From: Streptomyces sp. RPA4-2
GTDB lineage: Bacteria > Actinomycetota > Actinomycetes > Streptomycetales > Streptomycetaceae
Length of the DNA: 64,000 nt
Assembly (NCBI RefSeq): GCF_012273515.2
Contig: NZ_CP050975.2
Span: forward strand, 7,440,001 to 7,504,000
Direction of reading: 5' to 3'
A program made the translations under genes and the position numbers. Positions 23,439-32,230 of this stretch are shown here, piece by piece. The notes beneath the pieces are model-generated. The model made no database searches. It was not told the DNA's origin and saw nothing but the letters and a program-made list of their open reading frames with translations. Each line of letters opens with the position of its first letter. Position 1 is the first letter of the stretch.

Positions 23439-24861
23439 GCGGGCGCGTCTCGCGGTGATCGGCGCGGGTCCGGCGGGCCTGGCCGCCGCCCTGGCCGCGG
23501 CGGGACGCGGGGTCCGGGTCACCCTGATCGACTCGGCCGCCCGGGCGGGCGGACAGTTCTACCGGCAGCCCGCGGCCGGCCTGCGGGCACGGCGCCCGCG
23601 GGCCCTGCACCACGGGTGGCGGACCTGGGAACGGCTGTCGCGAGCGCTCGCCGTCGAGGTGGAGGCCGGCACGATCACACACCTGACGGGCCATCATGTA
23701 TGGCTCGTGGAGCGCGTGGAGCGCTCCGCGGCGACCCGTCTGCCCACGGGCACCGGCGGTTTCGTCGTACACGCGCTCCGAGGGCCTCTCCAGGAGGAGC
23801 CCGGCACCGTCCGCGCCGACGCGGTCCTCCTCGCCACCGGCGGCTACGAGAAGGTGCTGCCCTTCCCGGGCTGGACCCTTCCCGGCGTCGTCACCGCGGG
23901 CGGTGCGCAGGCCATGCTCAAGGGGGCGCTCGTCGTACCGGGCCGCACGGCTGTCGTGGCCGGCACCGGCCCGCTGCTGCTGCCCGTGGCGACCGGGCTC
24001 GCCGCTGCCGGGGTCGAGATCGCCGCGCTCGTCGAATCGGCCGACCCGCGGGCGTTCCTGCGCCATGCCGGGGCGCTGGCCGCACAGCCGGGGAAGGTCG
24101 TCGAAGGCGCCGGGTACGCGGCCCGTCTCCTGCGGCACCGCGTCCCGCTGCGCACGCGCCACGCGGTCGTCGAGGCGCACGGCGAGGACCGGCTCGAGGC
24201 CGTGACCGTCGCCGCGCTGGACGCCGAAGGACACGTCAGGCCCGGCACCGAGCGGCGCGTCCCGTGCGACACGCTCGCGGTCGGGCACGGCATGCTGCCG
24301 CACACCGACCTCGCCGATTCGCTCGGCTGCCGCGTCGAGGACGTACGGGTGCACGTCGACGAGGAGCAGCGGACCGACGTGCCGGGCGTGTGGGCCGCGG
24401 GCGAGACCACCGGCGTCGGCGGCGCGGCCCTTTCGCTCGCCGAGGGCCACATCGCGGGACACTCGATCGCCGCCCGGCTGCGCGGCACGGAACCCGACCC
24501 GCGCGAGCGGTCCGCGGCCACCCGGTCCCGTACGCGGCTGCGGGCGTTCTCCGCCGCGCTCGACACCGTCTACGCACCGCCCGCGCGCTGGACGGAGCGG
24601 GTCACCGACGACACCGTCGTCTGCCGCTGCGAGGAGGTCACCGGCGGGGCGGTCCGGGCGGCCGTCGACGAGCTGGGCGCGGGGGACGTACGCACCGTGA
24701 AGCTGCTCACCCGCGCGGGAATGGGCTGGTGCCAGGGCCGGATGTGCGAGCCCGCGGTCGCCGGACTCACCGGTTGCGAACAGACCCCCGTACGAAGGCT
24801 GTTGGCGCGCCCCGTCCCGCTCGGGGTGCTCGCCGGGGCCGGGGAGCCGACGGACGACTGA
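23428..24861 (+). CDS. D-hydroxyproline dehydrogenase, NAD(P)/FAD oxidoreductase-type subunit
   Basis: The 477-residue protein has two dinucleotide folds (LAVIGAGPAGLAAALAAAG and VVAGTGPLLLPVATGLAAAG) and the VWAAGETTGVGGAALSLAEG FAD motif. A C-terminal BFD-like 2Fe-2S domain has cysteines in VVCRCEEVTGG and GMGWCQGRMC. This is the HcnB/OoxA-type alpha subunit of opine and hydroxyproline dehydrogenases. It begins 11 bases before the end of the ferredoxin subunit gene. Confidence 0.9.
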   Translation: MTAERARLAVIGAGPAGLAAALAAAGRGVRVTLIDSAARAGGQFYRQPAAGLRARRPRALHHGWRTWERLSRALAVEVEAGTITHLTGHHVWLVERVERSAATRLPTGTGGFVVHALRGPLQEEPGTVRADAVLLATGGYEKVLPFPGWTLPGVVTAGGAQAMLKGALVVPGRTAVVAGTGPLLLPVATGLAAAGVEIAALVESADPRAFLRHAGALAAQPGKVVEGAGYAARLLRHRVPLRTRHAVVEAHGEDRLEAVTVAALDAEGHVRPGTERRVPCDTLAVGHGMLPHTDLADSLGCRVEDVRVHVDEEQRTDVPGVWAAGETTGVGGAALSLAEGHIAGHSIAARLRGTEPDPRERSAATRSRTRLRAFSAALDTVYAPPARWTERVTDDTVVCRCEEVTGGAVRAAVDELGAGDVRTVKLLTRAGMGWCQGRMCEPAVAGLTGCEQTPVRRLLARPVPLGVLAGAGEPTDD

Positions 24862-24959
24862 CCGACCCCCGACCCCGACCGCCCTCCGCCTCACCCGAGC
24901 CCGCGGCCCATCCGTCCCACCGCACCGCACGCACGTCGGCTCAAGGCAGCCGGCAGTCA

Positions 24960-24971
24960 GTGAAATGTCAC
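24960..24971. promoter_or_regulatory. Hydroxyproline-regulon operator, copy 2
   Basis: GTGAAATGTCAC is the reverse complement of GTGACATTTCAC, with perfect GTGA/TCAC arms. It lies 23 bases upstream of the deaminase start codon and overlaps the probable transcription start. Confidence 0.6.
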
Positions 24972-24994
24972 ACCCCATTGAGAGGGAACCGCTG

Positions 24995-25891
24995 ATGACC
25001 ACCACCGAGAACCGTCCCTGGCGCGGCGTCCTCGTCGCCACCGCGCTCCCGCTGAACGACGACCTCTCCGTGAACCACGACCGGTACGCCGCGCACTGCG
25101 CCTGGCTCGTCGAGAACGGCTGCGACGGAGTCGTCCCCAACGGCTCGCTCGGCGAGTACCAGGTGCTCACGGCGGAGGAGCGCGCACGGGTCGTCGAGAC
25201 GGCCGTGTCGGCGGTCGGCGGCTCCCGGGTGATGCCCGGCGTCGCCGCCTACGGCTCCGCCGAGGCCCGCCGCTGGGCCGAACAGGCCCGCGACGCGGGC
25301 TGCGCGTCCGTGATGCTGCTGCCGCCCAACGCCTACCGTGCCGACGAGCGTTCCGTTCTCGCCCACTACGCGGCGGTCGCCGAGGTCGGCCTCCCGGTCG
25401 TCGCCTACAACAACCCGATCGACACCAAGGTCGACCTGGTGCCCGAACTCCTCGCGAAGCTGCACGCGGAGGGGTTCGTCCAAGGCGTCAAGGAGTTCTC
25501 CGGCGATGTCCGCCGCGCCTACCGGATCGCCGAACTCGCTCCGGAACTCGACCTGTTGGTCGGCGCGGACGACGTCCTCCTGGAACTCGCCGTGGCGGGC
25601 GCCAAGGGCTGGGTGGCCGGCTACCCGAACGCACTGCCCGCGGCGAGCGTCGAGCTGTACCACGCCGCCGTCAAGGGCGACCTCGACACGGCCGGCCGGC
25701 TCTACCGACAGTTGCATCCGCTACTGCGCTGGGACTCCCGGGTCGAGTTCGTCCAGGCCATCAAGCTCTCCATGGACATCGTCGGCCGGCCCGGCGGCCC
25801 GGTGCGCCCGCCGCGTGTTCCGCTGCTGCCCGAGCAGGAGGCCGCCGTGCGCGCGGCCACCGAGAAGGCCGTCGCGGCCGGCCTCGTCTGA
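24995..25891 (+). CDS. 1-pyrroline-4-hydroxy-2-carboxylate deaminase (DHDPS/NAL family)
   Basis: The ATG at 24995 with AGAGGG upstream gives 298 residues, the normal DapA-family length. The Schiff-base lysine is in FVQGVKEFSGD and the catalytic tyrosine in VVAYNNPID; the substrate loop reads NGSLGEYQVL. The family includes dihydrodipicolinate synthase, but the position between D-hydroxyproline dehydrogenase and hydroxyproline epimerase points to LhpC-type deamination to 2-oxoglutarate semialdehyde. The expected next enzyme, 2-oxoglutarate semialdehyde dehydrogenase, is not in this window. Confidence 0.88.
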   Translation: MTTTENRPWRGVLVATALPLNDDLSVNHDRYAAHCAWLVENGCDGVVPNGSLGEYQVLTAEERARVVETAVSAVGGSRVMPGVAAYGSAEARRWAEQARDAGCASVMLLPPNAYRADERSVLAHYAAVAEVGLPVVAYNNPIDTKVDLVPELLAKLHAEGFVQGVKEFSGDVRRAYRIAELAPELDLLVGADDVLLELAVAGAKGWVAGYPNALPAASVELYHAAVKGDLDTAGRLYRQLHPLLRWDSRVEFVQAIKLSMDIVGRPGGPVRPPRVPLLPEQEAAVRAATEKAVAAGLV

Positions 25892-25941
25892 GCCGCCCCG
25901 CCGTCCCCCAACCGCCCTCGCTCACCAGGAGTTACGGACCC

Positions 25942-26943
25942 ATGCGCAGCAAACTCGTCCTGCACGCCGTCGACTCGCACACCGAGGGAATGCCCACCCG
26001 GGTGATCACCGGCGGCATCGGCACCATCCCCGGCGCGACGATGAACGAGCGGCGGCTGTACTTCCGCGAACACCGCGACGACATCAAGCAGCTCCTGATG
26101 AACGAGCCGCGCGGCCACGCGGCGATGAGCGGCGCCATCCTCCAGCCCTCCACCCGCCCCGACTGCGACTACGGGGTGCTCTACATCGAGGTCTCGGGCT
26201 ACCTCCCGATGTGCGGGCACGGGACCATCGGCGTCGCCACCGTGCTGGTGGAGACCGGCATGGTCGAGGTCGTCGAGCCCGTCACGACCATCCGGCTCGA
26301 CACCCCGGCGGGCCCGGTCGTCGCCGAGGTCGAGGTCGAGGACGGCGCCGCGAGGGCGGTCACGCTGAAGAACGTGCCGTCCTTCTCGGCCGGACTCGAC
26401 CGCAAGGCCACCCTGGCCGACGGCCGGACGGTGACCTACGACCTCGCGTACGGCGGCAACTTCTACGCGATCCTGCCACTGGAGCAGTTGGGACTGCCCT
26501 TCGACCGCTCCCGCCAGGACGACATCCTCAGGGCGGCCCTGTCGCTCATGGAGGCCGTCAACGCCGAGGACGAACCCGTGCACCCCGAGGACCCGACCAT
26601 CCGGGGCTGTCACCACGTCCACCTGTACGCGCCCGGCGCCACCGCGCGGCACTCGCGGCACGCGATGGCGATCCACCCCGGCTGGTTCGACCGCTCGCCC
26701 TGCGGCACCGGCACCAGCGCGCGCATGGCACAGTTGCACGCGCGCGGTGAACTGCCGCTGCACACCGAGTTCGTGAACGAGTCCTTCATCGGGACGCGGT
26801 TCACCGGACGGCTGCTCGGCACCACCGAGGTCGCCGGCATCCCGGCCGTGCTGCCCAGCTTCACCGGCCGCGCGTGGATCACCGGCACCGCCCAGTACCT
26901 GCTGGACCCCTCCGATCCGTTCCCGGCCGGATTCGTCCTGTAG
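25942..26943 (+). CDS. 4-hydroxyproline 2-epimerase (proline racemase family)
   Basis: The 333-residue protein has both catalytic cysteines of true racemases/epimerases: C91 in YLPMCGHGTIG and C254 in DRSPCGTGTSARM. A Thr at the second site would mean a dehydratase. It converts trans-4-hydroxy-L-proline to cis-4-hydroxy-D-proline, the substrate of the dehydrogenase encoded upstream. CAGGAG precedes the ATG. It is 50 bases downstream of the deaminase gene and probably cotranscribed. Confidence 0.92.
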   Translation: MRSKLVLHAVDSHTEGMPTRVITGGIGTIPGATMNERRLYFREHRDDIKQLLMNEPRGHAAMSGAILQPSTRPDCDYGVLYIEVSGYLPMCGHGTIGVATVLVETGMVEVVEPVTTIRLDTPAGPVVAEVEVEDGAARAVTLKNVPSFSAGLDRKATLADGRTVTYDLAYGGNFYAILPLEQLGLPFDRSRQDDILRAALSLMEAVNAEDEPVHPEDPTIRGCHHVHLYAPGATARHSRHAMAIHPGWFDRSPCGTGTSARMAQLHARGELPLHTEFVNESFIGTRFTGRLLGTTEVAGIPAVLPSFTGRAWITGTAQYLLDPSDPFPAGFVL

Positions 26944-26967
26944 AACCCCGGGAGATACTGGTGGCAC

Positions 26968-26979
26968 GTGACATTGCAC
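26968..26979. promoter_or_regulatory. Hydroxyproline-regulon operator, copy 3
   Basis: GTGACATTGCAC lies 61 bases upstream of the GntR-type regulator gene, inside a wider imperfect dyad TGGCA ... TGCCA (26962-26985). It indicates autoregulation. Confidence 0.6.
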
Positions 26980-27040
26980 ATGCCATCACGCCGGCCCGTG
27001 CGAGCAGACCGGCGCACCGGCCCGTACGAGGAGACACCCC

Positions 27041-27745
27041 ATGCCCGCCCAGCGCAGCAGCGCACCCTCCGCCGCTCCCGCCGCCCTGCCCACGCTCGGC
27101 GGCAAGAAGAGCAGCTACCGCGAGCGCGTCGCCGACGCCCTGCGGGCCGCGCTGATCGCGGGCGAACTCCGCGCCGGTGAGGTCTACTCCGCGCCGACGC
27201 TCGCCGCCCGCTTCGGCGTCTCCGCGACGCCCGTGCGCGAGGCCATGCTCGACCTCGCCAAGGAGGGCCTGGTCGACACCGTGCCCAACAAGGGCTTCCG
27301 GGTCACCGCCGTCTCCGAGAAGCAACTGGACGAGTACACGCACATCCGCTCACTCATCGAGATCCCCACCACGGTGCGGCTGGCCACCACCGCCGACCCG
27401 GTCTCCCTGGAAGCCCTGCGCCCGGCCGCCCGGGAGATCGTGACCGCGGCGGCGGCCGGTGACCTGATCGCCTACGTCGAGGCGGACATCCGCTTCCATC
27501 TCGGCCTGCTCGCCCTCGCCGGCAACGCGCATCTGGTGGAGGTGGTCGGCGACTTGCGCAAGCGCTCCCGCCTCTACGGGCTCAACGCCCTCGTGGAGGC
27601 GGGCCGTCTCCAGGACTCCGCGGAGGAGCACCTCGAACTCCTCGACGCGCTGCTGGACCGGGACGAGGAGGCCGTACGCAGGGTCATGACCCGGCATCTC
27701 GGTCATGTCCGGGGTCTGTGGGCGGCCGGCTCGTCGATGGCCTGA
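27041..27745 (+). CDS. GntR/FadR-type regulator of hydroxyproline use
   Basis: The 234-residue protein has an N-terminal winged helix (about 25-90: YRERVADALRAALIAGEL, SAPTLAARFGVSATPVREAM) and an FCD effector domain whose metal-ligand residues are probably D and H in EADIRFHLGL, H in EEHLELLDAL and H in MTRHLGH. Metal-bound FCD domains usually bind carboxylates. It follows the epimerase gene after 97 bases with its own operator-like site. The three GTGACATTTCAC-like sites in the region are the natural candidates for its targets. Confidence 0.9.
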   Translation: MPAQRSSAPSAAPAALPTLGGKKSSYRERVADALRAALIAGELRAGEVYSAPTLAARFGVSATPVREAMLDLAKEGLVDTVPNKGFRVTAVSEKQLDEYTHIRSLIEIPTTVRLATTADPVSLEALRPAAREIVTAAAAGDLIAYVEADIRFHLGLLALAGNAHLVEVVGDLRKRSRLYGLNALVEAGRLQDSAEEHLELLDALLDRDEEAVRRVMTRHLGHVRGLWAAGSSMA

Positions 27746-27783
27746 TTACGCAAGTCGTTTGCAATTCTTGCGGTATTCTTGCG
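27745..27783. promoter_or_regulatory. Operator-promoter of the LacI-type gene with repeated TTGCG elements
   Basis: ATTCTTGCG occurs at 27764-27772 and 27775-27783 (11-bp period), with an inverted copy ATTACGCAAG at 27745-27754. The -10-like TATTCT (27774-27779) ends 7 bases before the ATG, so the mRNA may be leaderless. The elements resemble the CTTGC-type repeats described for the MalR repressor. Confidence 0.55.
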
Positions 27784-27786
27784 CTC

Positions 27787-28785
27787 ATGACACGACGACT
27801 TGCTCAGGTGGCGAAGAAGGTCGGGGTCAGCGAGGCCACGGTCAGCCGGGTGCTCAACGGCAAGCCCGGCGTCTCCGACTCCACCCGGCAGGCAGTGCTC
27901 TCCGCGCTCGACGTGCTCGGCTACGAGAGGCCCACCCAACTGCGCGGTGAACGCGCGCGGCTGGTGGGTCTCGTCCTGCCCGAGCTGCAGAACCCGATCT
28001 TCCCGGCGTTCGCCGAGGTGATCGGGGGAGCGCTGGCGCAGCTCGGTCTGACCCCGGTGCTCTGCACCCAGACCAAGGGCGGGGTCTCCGAGGCGGACTA
28101 CGTGGACCTGCTGCTCCAGCAGCAGGTCTCCGGTGTGGTGTTCGCGGGCGGTCTGTACGCGCAGGCCGACGCGCCCCACGACCACTACCGGCAGCTCGCG
28201 GAACGCAACATCCCGGTGGTGCTGGTCAACGCGGCCATCGGGCACCTCGGCTTCCCGGGCGTCTCCTGCGACGACGCGGTGGCCGTCGAACAGGCCTGGC
28301 GGCATCTCGTCTCGCTCGGCCACGAGCGGATCGGCCTGGTGCTCGGACCCGCCGACCACATCCCCTCGGGCCGGAAGCTGGCGGCGGTGCGGAGCCTCGC
28401 CCCGGAGCTGCCCGACGAGCACATCGGCCGGGCCATGTTCTCCATCGAGGGCGGTCAGGCGGCGGCCTCCCGGCTCATCGACCGCGGGGTCACCGGCTTC
28501 ATCTGCGCGAGTGACCCGCTCGCCCTCGGCGTGGTGCGGGCCGCCCGCCGCAAGGGACTTGACGTGCCGTCACAGGTGTCGGTCGTCGGGTACGACGACT
28601 CCGCGCTGATGAACTGCACCGAGCCGCCGCTGACCACCGTGCGGCAGCCCATCGAGGCCATGGGCCGGGCGGCCGTCGAGCTGTTGAACGCACAGATCGG
28701 CGGCAGCAGCGTGACGCCCGAAGAGCTCCTGTTCGAGCCCGAGTTGGTGGTGCGGGGGTCGACCGCGCAGGCACCTCGCCGTTGA
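27787..28785 (+). CDS. LacI/GalR-family repressor of the alpha-glucan locus
   Basis: The 332-residue protein has the LacI helix-turn-helix at residues 4-50 (RLAQVAKKVGVSEATVSRVL), the hinge region and a periplasmic-binding-protein-like effector domain ending in VVGYDDSALMNCTEPPLTTVRQP. It lies directly upstream of, and in the same direction as, a sugar ABC importer and GH13 enzyme, the usual MalR arrangement. Repeated TTGCG elements in front of its own gene and of the transporter operon are probable binding sites. Confidence 0.92.
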   Translation: MTRRLAQVAKKVGVSEATVSRVLNGKPGVSDSTRQAVLSALDVLGYERPTQLRGERARLVGLVLPELQNPIFPAFAEVIGGALAQLGLTPVLCTQTKGGVSEADYVDLLLQQQVSGVVFAGGLYAQADAPHDHYRQLAERNIPVVLVNAAIGHLGFPGVSCDDAVAVEQAWRHLVSLGHERIGLVLGPADHIPSGRKLAAVRSLAPELPDEHIGRAMFSIEGGQAAASRLIDRGVTGFICASDPLALGVVRAARRKGLDVPSQVSVVGYDDSALMNCTEPPLTTVRQPIEAMGRAAVELLNAQIGGSSVTPEELLFEPELVVRGSTAQAPRR

Positions 28786-28881
28786 GACCGGCTCGACGGC
28801 GTGAGCAGCCTGTCGTCGGCGTCCGTCCGACCACGCAAGCGCCTCGCCGTCGAGATCCATTCCTCTGTCAAATAATTACAG

Positions 28882-28901
28882 ATTCTGCGTGACATCTTGC
28901 G
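28882..28901. promoter_or_regulatory. LacI-type operator elements before the sugar transporter operon
   Basis: ATTCTGCG and ATCTTGCG start 12 bases apart, the same element type as before the LacI-family gene. They lie 86-105 bases upstream of the transporter binding-protein start codon. Confidence 0.5.
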
Positions 28902-28986
28902 CACCCCTGTCGGCGGTGCTTGAGTGTGCGGCGCCCACCGCTCCTGCCCAAGGCGCCCAACCGCTCCTGCCCAAAGGGGTCCACCG

Positions 28987-30339
28987 ATGAGAAATCCCGG
29001 GTTCCGCCGTACCTTCGTCGTCGTCACGGCGTCCGCTTTCGCGCTCACCGCCACCGCCTGCGGTTCGAGCGGCGACGACGGTTCCGCGGGTGGCAAGACC
29101 CGCATCACGGTCAACTGCGAGCCGCCCAAGAGCGCCAAGGTCGACCGCTCGTTCTTCGATGCCGACGTCAAGGCCTTCGAGAAGGCCAACCCGGACATCG
29201 ACGTCGTCACCCATGACGCGTTCCCGTGTCAGGACCCCAAGACCTTCGACGCCAAGCTCGCCGGCGGCCAGATGGAGGACGTCTTCTACACGTACTTCAC
29301 CGACGCCAAGCACGTAGTCGACATCAACCAGGCCGCCGACATCACGTCCTACGTCAAGGACCTCAAGAGCTACGGCACCCTCCAGCAGCAACTGCGCGAC
29401 ATCTACACCGTCGACGGCAAGATCTACGGCGTTCCGCGCACCGGGTACTCGATGGGCCTCATCTACAACAAGGCGCTCTTCACGAAGGCCGGCCTCGACC
29501 CCGAAAAGCCCCCGACCACCTGGGAAGAGGTACGCGCGGACGCCAAGAAGATCGCGGCGCTCGGCGGCGGCACCGTCGGCTACGCCGACTACAGCGCCCA
29601 GAACCAGGGCGGCTGGCACTTCACGGCCGAGCTCTACTCGCAGGGCGGCGACGTCGTCGCTCCGGACGGCAAGAAGTCCAGCATCGACACCCCCGAGGGC
29701 AAGGCCGTCCTGCAGAACCTGCACGACATGCGCTGGGCCGACAACTCCATGGGCACCAAGCAGCTGCTCGTCCTCAACGACGTCCAGCAGATGATGGGCT
29801 CCGGGAAGCTCGGCATGTACCTCTCCGCGCCCGACAACATCCCGATCCTGGTGAAGGAGAAGGGCGGCAACTACAAGGATCTCGCCCTCGCTCCCATGCC
29901 CGGCGGCAAGGGCACGCTCGTCGGCGGTGACGGCTACATGTTCAACAAGAAGGACAGCCCGGCGCAGATCAAGGCCGGCCTCAAGTGGCTCGAGCACATG
30001 TTCCTGACGCCCGGCAAGGGCTTCCTCGGTGACTACGCCCGCGCCAAGCAGAACAACGCCCCGGTCGGCCTGCCCGAGCCGCGTCTGTTCACCGGCGCCG
30101 CGGACGCCAAGGACCAAGAGGTCAAGAAGGCCAACGCGAACGTGCCGGTGGAGAACTACCAGGGCTTCCTCGACGGCAACCAGAGCCTGCAGATGAAGAT
30201 CGAGCCGCCGCAGGCCCAGCAGATCTACTCCGTCCTCGACGGCGCGGTGTCCGCGGTCCTCACCAAGAAGGACGCCAACATCGACCAGCTCCTCAAGGAC
30301 GCCTCCGGCAAGATCGACTCCATCCTGGCCCGAGGCTGA
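28987..30339 (+). CDS. Sugar ABC importer, substrate-binding lipoprotein
   Basis: A 450-residue family-1 binding protein with a lipoprotein signal (ALTATAC, lipid-bearing Cys at 25). Structural motifs include DAFPCQDPKTFDAKLAGGQ, IYGVPRTGYSMGLIYNK and QMMGSGKLGMYLSAP. AAAGGGG lies upstream of the ATG. No ATPase gene is in this operon, so it probably uses the shared MsiK-type ATPase, the rule for Streptomyces sugar importers. The following GH13 enzyme suggests maltose, maltodextrin or a related alpha-glucoside. Confidence 0.92.
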   Translation: MRNPGFRRTFVVVTASAFALTATACGSSGDDGSAGGKTRITVNCEPPKSAKVDRSFFDADVKAFEKANPDIDVVTHDAFPCQDPKTFDAKLAGGQMEDVFYTYFTDAKHVVDINQAADITSYVKDLKSYGTLQQQLRDIYTVDGKIYGVPRTGYSMGLIYNKALFTKAGLDPEKPPTTWEEVRADAKKIAALGGGTVGYADYSAQNQGGWHFTAELYSQGGDVVAPDGKKSSIDTPEGKAVLQNLHDMRWADNSMGTKQLLVLNDVQQMMGSGKLGMYLSAPDNIPILVKEKGGNYKDLALAPMPGGKGTLVGGDGYMFNKKDSPAQIKAGLKWLEHMFLTPGKGFLGDYARAKQNNAPVGLPEPRLFTGAADAKDQEVKKANANVPVENYQGFLDGNQSLQMKIEPPQAQQIYSVLDGAVSAVLTKKDANIDQLLKDASGKIDSILARG

Positions 30340-30347
30340 CACCGTTC

Positions 30348-31319
30348 ATGAAGACCGCATCGAAGCCCCCCGCAGCGTTCCCTCCGGCCGCCGTCGGCGC
30401 GCCGGAGGTGTCGCTGTCGGCCGGGCGCCGGCCCGGGGGACCGTGGCGCCGGCGCCTGGCCGACCAGTCCCGGGCCTACGCCTTCCTGATCGGCGGCGTG
30501 CTCTGCTTCGCGCTGTTCTCCTGGTACCCGGCGATCCGCGCGGTCGTGATCGCCTTCCAGAAGTACACCCCGGGCAGCGGCGGCGAGTGGGTCGGCACCG
30601 CCAACTTCACCCGGGTCTTCCACGACCCGGAGTTCACCGCAGCCTGGCGCAACACCCTCACCTTCACCCTCCTCGCCCTGCTCATCGGCTTCGCCGTCCC
30701 CTTCGTGATGGCCCTGGTCCTCAACGAACTGCGCCACGCGAAGGCCTTCTTCCGCGTCGTGGTCTATCTGCCGGTGATGATCCCGCCGGTGGTCAGCGCC
30801 CTGCTGTGGAAGTGGTTCTACGATCCCGGAGCCGGCCTCGCCAACGAGACGCTGCGCTTTCTGCACCTGCCGACCTCGAACTGGTCCAACGGCGCCGACA
30901 CCGCCCTCGTCTCCCTGGTGATCGTCGCCACCTGGGCCAACCTCGGCGGCACCGTCCTCATCTACCTCGCCGCGCTCCAGAGCATCCCCGGCGAGCTGTA
31001 CGAGGCGGCCGAGCTGGACGGCGCGAGCATCCTGCAGCGCGTCCGGCACGTGACGATCCCGCAGACCCGCTTCATCATCCTGATGCTGATGCTGCTGCAG
31101 ATCATCGCCACCATGCAGGTCTTCACGGAACCGTTCGTGATCACCGGGGGCGGTCCCGAGGACAAGACCGTCACGGTGCTCTACCTGATCTACAAGTACG
31201 CCTTCCTCTACAACGACTTCGGTGGAGCCTGCGCGTTGAGCGTCATGCTGCTCGTCCTGCTCAGTGCCTTCTCCGCGGTGTACCTGAGGCTGACCCGCTC
31301 GGAAGGGGACGACGCATGA
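30348..31319 (+). CDS. Sugar ABC importer permease, MalF type
   Basis: The 323-residue membrane protein has six predicted helices and the ATPase-contact loop EAAELDGASILQRVRHVTIP. It starts 8 bases after the binding-protein gene and overlaps the next permease gene by ATGA. The N-terminal ~40 residues are cytoplasmic and Pro-rich. Confidence 0.92.
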   Translation: MKTASKPPAAFPPAAVGAPEVSLSAGRRPGGPWRRRLADQSRAYAFLIGGVLCFALFSWYPAIRAVVIAFQKYTPGSGGEWVGTANFTRVFHDPEFTAAWRNTLTFTLLALLIGFAVPFVMALVLNELRHAKAFFRVVVYLPVMIPPVVSALLWKWFYDPGAGLANETLRFLHLPTSNWSNGADTALVSLVIVATWANLGGTVLIYLAALQSIPGELYEAAELDGASILQRVRHVTIPQTRFIILMLMLLQIIATMQVFTEPFVITGGGPEDKTVTVLYLIYKYAFLYNDFGGACALSVMLLVLLSAFSAVYLRLTRSEGDDA

Positions 31320-32191
31320 GCACCCGCACCCTGGTCTCCCCGCTCATCCTGGCGCGTCCGCGCGGCAAGGCCGTCTACTGGACGGTCTTCAGCGGTGTCG
31401 TCCTGCTCTTCGCGGTGGCCTTCCTCTTCCCCGTCTACTGGATGGTGACCGGCGCCATGAAGTCGCCGGACGAGGTGACGCGCACACCGCCGACCCTCGT
31501 ACCGCACGGGCTGCACCTGAGCGGCTACACCGACGCGTGGGATCTGATGGACCTGCCCACGCACCTGTGGAACACGGTCGTCCAGGCGGCGGGCGCCTGG
31601 CTCCTCCAGCTCGTCTTCTGCACCGCCGCCGCGTACGCCCTGTCCAAGCTGAAGCCCGCCTTCGGCAAGGTGGTCCTCGGCGGCATCCTCGCCACCCTGA
31701 TGGTCCCCGCACAGGCTCTGGTGGTCCCCAAGTACCTGACCGTCGCGGACCTGCCCCTCCTGCACACCAGTCTGCTGAACTCACCGCTCGGCATCTGGCT
31801 GCCGGCCGTCGCGAACGCCTTCAACCTGTATCTCCTCAAACGGTTCTTCGACCAGATCCCGCGCGACGTCCTGGAGGCCGCCGAGATCGACGGCGCCGGG
31901 AGACTGCGCACCCTGTGGTCGATCGTGCTGCCGATGTCCCGGCCCGTCCTCGGAGTCGTGTCGATCTTCGCCCTGGTGGCCGTCTGGCAGGACTTCCTGT
32001 GGCCGCTGATGGTGTTCTCCGACACCGACAAGCAGCCCATCAGCGTGGCTCTCGTCCAGCTGTCGCAGAACATCCAACTGACCGTGCTCATCGCCGCGAT
32101 GGTGATCGCGAGCATCCCCATGGTCGTGATGTTCCTGGTGTTCCAGCGGCACATCATCGCCGGGATCAGCGCGGGCAGCACCAAGGGCTGA
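31316..32191 (+). CDS. Sugar ABC importer permease, MalG type
   Basis: The 291-residue membrane protein has six predicted helices, the MalG-like entry (VYWMVTGAMKSPDEV) and the EAA loop EAAEIDGAGRLRTLWSIVLP. It is translationally coupled to the MalF-type gene by the ATGA overlap. Together they form the import channel. Confidence 0.92.
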   Translation: MSTRTLVSPLILARPRGKAVYWTVFSGVVLLFAVAFLFPVYWMVTGAMKSPDEVTRTPPTLVPHGLHLSGYTDAWDLMDLPTHLWNTVVQAAGAWLLQLVFCTAAAYALSKLKPAFGKVVLGGILATLMVPAQALVVPKYLTVADLPLLHTSLLNSPLGIWLPAVANAFNLYLLKRFFDQIPRDVLEAAEIDGAGRLRTLWSIVLPMSRPVLGVVSIFALVAVWQDFLWPLMVFSDTDKQPISVALVQLSQNIQLTVLIAAMVIASIPMVVMFLVFQRHIIAGISAGSTKG

Positions 32192-32230
32192 CGCCTGTAC
32201 GTGACCTCCTCGAACGAAAGGCAACGCACC

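Noticed and set aside
23616..24995. 459-codon plus-strand frame within the dehydrogenase gene
   Set aside because: Arg/Gly/Ala-only composition, a typical second-frame shadow in GC-rich DNA; the true subunit with FAD and Cys motifs occupies another frame.
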